From Smittium culicis (lineage: Eukaryota > Kickxellomycota > Harpellomycetes > Harpellales > Legeriomycetaceae): DNA of 12,052 nucleotides. Position numbers and translations under genes: made by a program. Positions 8,419-12,052 of the stretch are shown here, in pieces. Below the pieces are notes generated by a model that was not told where the DNA came from, did no database searches, and saw only the letters and a program-made list of their open reading frames with translations. Positions within the stretch are counted from its first letter, which is position 1; each line of letters starts with the position of its first letter. The stretch is from contig LSSN01003446.1 in assembly GCA_001970855.1 (NCBI GenBank), forward strand, positions 1-12,052, written 5' to 3'.

Positions 8419-9134
8419 CTATGCAGTAGCAGTGTTTCTGCTGTATGTATCCTTTGGGATCGTATTTTGCTGGCGCCTGAAAAAGGACTGAACGCGTTGT
8501 CGTTTCGCTACAAGTTTCTTGGAGATGAGAACATCCAACACCTCTTTATCCATTAGTGGCTTGTTATCGGAATCGACTAGCTGCGTAGATTTTACGGGGA
8601 GATTCGGACCTTTGTACAAGTTTTATAACCTCGATTGAGTCACGGTTGCTGCAATATCGGAAAGCAGAGTACGCATTGTGCTTGAAAACACGAATTTAGG
8701 GTAATCCGATGTAATGGTATATGGAGTGTCCTAGAATCGAATGTTAACCTAATTATCGATTTTTAGTGTTTCTTGAGTCAGGGCTAATCGAATTCAATAA
8801 TGAAAAGTGTTAGCATTCTTCACTACACTCGATTCTAAGTCTTTATACGGCAGTGTTATTTAGTTCATCGAACTAGCCTTAGGGCAAGAGTGGATCGCAA
8901 CCTTGCGCTTTTCTTCGGTTAGTGGAGTTCTGAAGTTATATTCTTGAATCAATGAAGCGCCTCTTTAAGTTTGGGATAAACCTTTATGTCGATATCTAGT
9001 ACCCTAGTAATTACGTACGAATCCTCGGTTTCTTAGATACGTTCCCTTTCACATAAGAGTTGCTGTACCATATCGGTCAGTATTTTGAATTTGACAATGA
9101 TCTTGGTAGTTTTAGTTTCATCTTATTACTCCAT
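8419..9134 (-). pseudogene. DIRS Gag-like protein, broken
   Basis: The protein is presumed to package element RNA. From ATG at 9134-9132 the frame opens with Met-Glu and two TAA codons, then reads DETKTTKIIVKFKILTDMV and RVLDIDIKVYPKLKEALH, with further TAA and TGA stops. A shift near 8940 moves to a frame with FRTPLTEEKRKVAIHSCPKA and later SSTMRTLLSDIAA, TAA, NLYKGPNLPVKSTQLVDSDN and VAKRQRVQSFFRRQQN, ending at TAG 8421-8419. The NLYKG.NLP.K..QLVD signature and the RQRVQ.F.R.QQ tail match my recollection of DIRS Gag proteins from Mucoromycete elements. No zinc knuckle is visible. At least ten stops, mostly TAA/TAG, interrupt it. Confidence 0.72.
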
Positions 9135-9289
9135 CGTTAAAATTGAAGAAATATAATCCTTTTAAATATTATTTTATTAAAAATAAAAGTTGAAAATCTT
9201 TATGCTGGTAGAAATCATTTGTAAAAGAAAAGATGATAAGAATATCACTAATGTGTTATTTACAGTTTATACCATAAAAAATTTATACT
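9135..9289 (-). other. DIRS 5' untranslated region
   Basis: This is AT-rich leader between the 5' ITR and the gag ATG. No coding frame is present. It would contain the element promoter if one exists outside the ITR, but no TATA-like or initiator motif can be singled out in this composition. Confidence 0.5.
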
Positions 9290-9362
9290 TCATTTAATAC
9301 ACTTATTATTATTGGATTTAGATTTTCGGTTTATTTTTATCCAATAAAAAGGTAACACTTAA
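9290..9362 (-). repeat. DIRS 5' inverted terminal repeat
   Basis: This is the partner of 5121-5193, matching its reverse complement at 69 of 73 positions without gaps. In DIRS-1 the ITRs carry promoter activity; whether that holds here is unknown. Confidence 0.92.
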
Positions 9363-9388
9363 TATGTAACCTCTCTGAAGTATAATAC
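9363..9388 (-). repeat. DIRS 5' terminal extension (pairs with ICR)
   Basis: Bases outside the 5' ITR continue as an inverted match to ICR positions 5351-5377 (ctctctgaagtataat against the reverse complement of attatacttatgagag). This marks the outer element end near 9388. Confidence 0.65.
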
Positions 9389-9502
9389 TAAAAATGTGTA
9401 ATGGGTGGGACTAGACTAAAGGTTAATATATTTATTTAAGCTAATACTAAAGAGAGAATGGTGAAATAAGAAAATAGGAAACTAATGAAATTTATAACAG
9501 AA

Positions 9503-9546
9503 TTAAACGACTTGCTTTTCCCTGAGATGGGAAGTCAGTCGTTTAA
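9503..9546. repeat. 44-nt two-part hairpin
   Basis: TTAAACGACT (9503-9512) pairs exactly with AGTCGTTTAA (9537-9546). Inside it TTCCC (9518-9522) pairs with GGGAA (9529-9533) around the loop TGAGAT, with an asymmetric internal loop of 5 and 3 bases. It could be a foldback remnant, a structured RNA element or a dyad site; nothing nearby decides. Confidence 0.6.
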
Positions 9547-9675
9547 GTATCTTTGGGAATAACAGTTATATATAATGAAATTGTAAAACGTTGGTGTTTA
9601 TGGCGTAGGGTTTGCTGTGGTCATTGTTGGGTACAATGGTCCCTGTACAGCCTGGGATTGTTTATAGACAATGAG

Positions 9676-9699
9676 TTTGTAAGAATGAATTCTTACAAA
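9676..9699. repeat. Perfect 11-bp palindrome with 2-nt centre
   Basis: TTTGTAAGAAT (9676-9686) and ATTCTTACAAA (9689-9699) are exact reverse complements around GA. The geometry is like the palindrome at 242-267, although the sequence is unrelated. Confidence 0.7.
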
Positions 9700-9840
9700 A
9701 TGCGTTTAATCTATTCCAAATTTAAAGTTATTTATACAGCGACATAATTAAGCTTTCTCAAGATTAAAAAAGTTATTTCATATGTTTTAGATAAATTTGA
9801 TGTTTTTTTAAACAGCAGAAAATTTTTTTTTAAAATTCTG

Positions 9841-10146
9841 AATTTTATCGGTAAAATAACAATAAAAGAAAATATGCGGTTGCATAAACTAAAAAAATGG
9901 TAAATTTGGTGCAAGGCATAAAAAAGATAATTTTCTAACACCAATAAATTCCTCTTCTGATCTACCAGCTGCGTACCTAAAGGGAAACGGTACCAATCTA
10001 TCAACCGAAAGATCCACCCAGACATTGCTTCAAGTAGGTTGGATGTCTGAAGTTACAAGCAGTCATGGAATTTAGCTCTTTCCAACAAAATTGAATTCAT
10101 GAGATCATATAGCTCCTAGTTAGAGCCTAAATCTAACAGGATTAAT
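9841..10146 (-). repeat. Long inverted repeat, left arm
   Basis: This matches the reverse complement of 11737-12041. The inner 200 bases are roughly 85% identical by eye with few gaps (for example GAAAGATCCACCCAG and CAAAATTGAATTC). The outer AT-rich part matches less well but clearly (ATAACAATAA, AAACTAAAAAAAT, GTGCAAGGCATA). Weak similarity may persist outward to about 9830, opposite the window edge. It may be a terminal inverted repeat of a DNA transposon or one of two copies of a dispersed repeat in opposite orientation. Confidence 0.85.
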
Positions 10147-10147
10147 A

Positions 10148-10323
10148 AAAAATAGGCTCCTACCCAAACGTGTGAATGATCGAACTGGCTCTCCTACAAT
10201 AAGCTGCTAAACGGCTTAGTTCCGTAATGCTGTCGAACGCTGGACTTGTGCACAGATAATGTCTCAGAATGTACTAAACGAATCGGTTCCTCCTGTTTCT
10301 AGATGGTCCTCCTCTGGAATCGT
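10148..10323 (-). pseudogene. Unrecognised coding-like fragment
   Basis: I cannot name this fragment. One minus-strand frame reads about 58 codons with protein-like composition, from PLNDSRGGPSRNRRNRFV through YILRHYLCTSPAFDSITEL and LAAYCRRASSIIHTFG, with TAG twice where Gln would fit, ending at TAA near 10147. It joins the left repeat arm directly on its 5' side in this orientation, whereas the right arm has no equivalent sequence. It may be part of the protein gene from which the repeat family derives. No start codon or domain is visible, and chance cannot be excluded. Confidence 0.3.
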
Positions 10324-11530
10324 TAAGCGGAACTTTTATTTTAAATTTTTTCTTCTCTTCAAACTTTATTTTGATTTCTACCTCAGTTAGTGTAGAATGT
10401 CATACGGATTAGATAACTTAACCAACAAAAATTCTAGAATACAGGGATTTGAATTCTATTTAGTAAAAGCTGCCATTTATTTTTCAGTACATCAAAACAG
10501 TTATTCAAAAAAATTTTTCACTTCGCGTTGCAAAAAAAATTTTTTATATTACATTATTTGGACCAAAACAATTTCTCACATTTCTAAAACATTTTTGTTA
10601 AAGTTGGCTTTGAATTTACAAATTTTTTTAGTAAGTAATTATGGGATTAAAATTCCCTAAGTATTCCTTTTATCAACATATATATCATTTTAGATATTAA
10701 TATTTTCTTTTATTTGTTTTTTTATAAAAAACGATATAACTAACAACAAAAATTCTTCAATAAAATTAGAATACATATTCTTACAATCGCAAAAATTTAT
10801 AATAATGTCAGCACGAGTACTGTATGTACTTTTATATTTATTGGGATCAAAAGACACCCTAAATCACGAATTCAGCATACTAATTCCCAAAAAAATTGGA
10901 TATCGAATTGAAAATATAGTTTTTTGTAAATTTAGCTTTATTTTGATCGCTTTCTTATATTATTTTTTCTCATTCTAAACACCAGCTTAACTTCATTTAG
11001 AATAATCAACAGCAATTTTTTTTATATTTTGAATTCTCTTTCGTCTAAATTAAAGGTGTTAAATAACGTAAGTTTAAATTACTTTTACACTCTAGAGTAA
11101 TAAAATGCCTACTCAATTATAAAAAGTTTATAAAAAATGAAAGTATTAGTTCTTTATAAGTTCTAAATAGGTTTTTTAAAGCAAGTTATAATTTATTTCT
11201 TAAAACTGTATACTTTTAGTATAGCCTGCACGATATATATATTATTAGAATTTTATCTTAATGTTTAAATATTAAAATAGCTAGCATATTCCTATATGAA
11301 TATAACCTTTAAAAATTGATACACTAAAAACTAAAGAAACTGCTACCATTGTATTTACTACTTGAACAACATTATAAACTTCAAAAATGACCGGAAGTAA
11401 AAACACTTATTTACAAAGCTTTATCAAAATTTGTTATCTGCTATTAAATATATCCAAAAAAAAATATTTTAATAGATCTCAGAGTTTAATTATTTAATAG
11501 AAATTGAGCGGTCTACTTCAACTAAATATA
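10324..11530. other. AT-rich core of the inverted-repeat region, no gene seen
   Basis: Very AT-rich sequence without a supported gene. A plus-strand frame at 10397-10660 is open for 87 codons but is dominated by Phe, Ile, Lys, Asn and Tyr as expected from base composition, and matches nothing I know. The string caaaaaaatttttcacttcg at about 10507-10526 resembles a homopolymer-bounded transposon end but has no partner here. Confidence 0.5.
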
Positions 11531-11536
11531 GACATC

Positions 11537-11730
11537 ATGCCATTCGTGAAGGGTACACCTGCTGCTTTTCAAAAAAAAAAAAATTATCAAATTCAAGCCA
11601 AAATTTGAGACTGGGAAATTGTTTGCGATTTGTACAAACTCAAAAGCAGCTTGTGCTAAACTGATATTGCATTTTGGTAAACTATTCCAAAATTATGAAT
11701 TTTGAAAAAAAAAAATCAATCAAAATGAAA
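11537..11730 (+). pseudogene. Possible pogo/Tigger-like transposase N-terminal HTH relic
   Basis: From ATG 11537 the frame reads KGTPAAFQKKKNYQIQAKI, TGA, DWEIVCDLYKLKSSLC, TAA, TDIAFW, TAA, then a Lys-rich end. The pattern 'basic, K, .I...I..GE.V.DL...KL..ST..DI..' is that of Psq/CENP-B-type helix-turn-helix domains at the start of pogo/Tigger transposases. The stops sit at positions variable in that pattern. The adjacent right repeat arm could supply a C-terminal piece (WNELNSMTACIFSHPAYL, reminiscent of the W....T...CF.H.G. box after the DDE domain), which would make this an internal deletion lacking the catalytic core. The assignment is weak and by eye only. Confidence 0.3.
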
Positions 11731-11736
11731 ATTATC

Positions 11737-12041
11737 ATTAATCCTGTTAGATGTAGGCTCTGACTAGGAGCTCAATGATCTCAACGAATTCAATTTTGTT
11801 GGAACGAGCTTAATTCCATGACTGCTTGTATCTTCAGTCATCCAGCCTACTTGAAGCAATGCCTGGGTGGATCTTTCGGTTGGTAGATTGATCCCATTTC
11901 CCTTTAGGTACGCAGCCGGTAGACCGGTAGAGGAATTTATTAGTATTAGAATATTAGTTTTTGTATGCCTTGCACTGAATTTCTATTTTTTTAGTTTATT
12001 TACCGCGTATTTTCTATTATTGTTATCGTACCAATAAAATT
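11737..12041 (+). repeat. Long inverted repeat, right arm
   Basis: Partner of 9841-10146 in opposite orientation. It also shares ggtacgcagccggtagaccg (near 11908) and ccagcctacttgaagcaatg (near 11842) with the partial copy at 3230-3320. Matching continues to within about 11 bases of the window end, so the true boundary is probably outside. In one frame it encodes RYAAGRPVEEF; in another SMTACIFSHPAYLKQCLGG. Either could be a coding residue of the parent element. Confidence 0.85.
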
Positions 12042-12052
12042 CCGTGATAAAA

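Larger units (their letters stand above)
5057..9388 (-). mobile_element. DIRS-like tyrosine-recombinase retrotransposon, full length but inactive
   Basis: On the minus strand the order is 5' extension and ITR (9388-9290), gag (9134-8419), RT/RNase H (8287-6474), tyrosine recombinase (6386-5382), ICR (5382-5299), then 3' ITR and extension (5193-5057). Inverted termini, the ICR and a YR instead of a DDE integrase define the DIRS group, as opposed to Ngaro or PAT elements with split direct repeats. DIRS elements are thought to replicate through a circular DNA intermediate inserted by the YR without target-site duplication, and none is seen here. The coding part is clearly richer in G+C than the flanks. 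Every ORF is broken by stops and shifts, so the copy cannot encode its own proteins. Outer ends are estimated from ICR complementarity and may be off by several bases. Confidence 0.88.
9389..9840. other. Spacer with two inverted-repeat structures
   Basis: No supported gene is present. It holds the hairpin at 9503-9546 and the palindrome at 9676-9699, both listed separately. The segment 9595-9700 has higher G+C than its surroundings and small dyads such as CATTGT-tgggt-ACAATG near 9621. The outer end of the long inverted repeat may lie somewhere in this stretch, but its partner is beyond the window. Confidence 0.45.

Noticed and set aside
10397..10660. 87-codon plus-strand open frame in AT-rich DNA
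   Set aside because: Composition is what AT-rich random sequence gives. There is no motif, no relation to its neighbours and no support beyond being open.
1..12052. CRISPR arrays, prokaryotic operons, rRNA genes
   Set aside because: No regularly spaced short repeats, no closely packed ORFs and no rRNA-like conserved blocks were seen.

Overview
The window looks like a transposon graveyard from an AT-rich eukaryotic nuclear genome. Nothing in it looks like an intact, expressible host gene. Evidence for a eukaryote: a DIRS-type tyrosine-recombinase retrotransposon, the carboxy end of a LINE-type reverse transcriptase with a CCHC-like zinc motif, a poly(A) tract preceded by AATAAA, and long AT-rich spacers with no operon-like packing. 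DIRS elements with gag, RT/RNase H and YR in this order are common in early-diverging fungi (Mucoromycota) but also occur in slime moulds and animals, so the host assignment is only a guess.

Layout. 1-570: AT-rich DNA with a perfect palindrome (242-267) and two phased arrays of heat-shock-element pentamers (362-389 and 405-433). 570-1351 (+): decayed 3' end of a LINE ORF2. 1745-3012 (+): an A-rich, frameshifted, unrecognised coding relic. 3230-3320: a diverged copy of the repeat found at the right side of the window. 3320-5050: AT-rich spacer with a minus-strand AATAAA/A23 retroposition mark at 4437-4472. 5057-9388 (-): a structurally complete but dead DIRS element of about 4.3 kb. Its sense-strand order is 5' ITR, gag, RT/RNase H, tyrosine recombinase, internal complementary region (ICR), 3' ITR. 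9389-9840: spacer with two inverted-repeat structures. 9841-12041: a long inverted repeat with arms of about 306 bp around a 1.6 kb AT-rich core; its outer limit appears to run off the right edge of the window. The core holds a coding-like minus-strand relic (10148-10323) and a possible remnant of a pogo/Tigger-like DNA-binding domain (11537-11730).

How the parts relate. In the DIRS element the 73-bp ITRs match at 69 of 73 positions. The roughly 84-bp ICR at 5299-5382 is complementary to the outer extensions of both ends, which is the arrangement expected if this family replicates through a circular intermediate closed by the YR. All three reading frames carry stops and shifts. The RT has lost motif A and has YVDN in place of YVDD, and one RNase H aspartate is replaced. 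Many in-frame stops across the unrelated relics fit CAA/CAG to TAA/TAG, CGA to TGA or TGG to TGA, which points to C-to-T decay (possibly RIP-like); codon reassignment is the less likely alternative. All identities were judged by eye from the sequence, without database searches.
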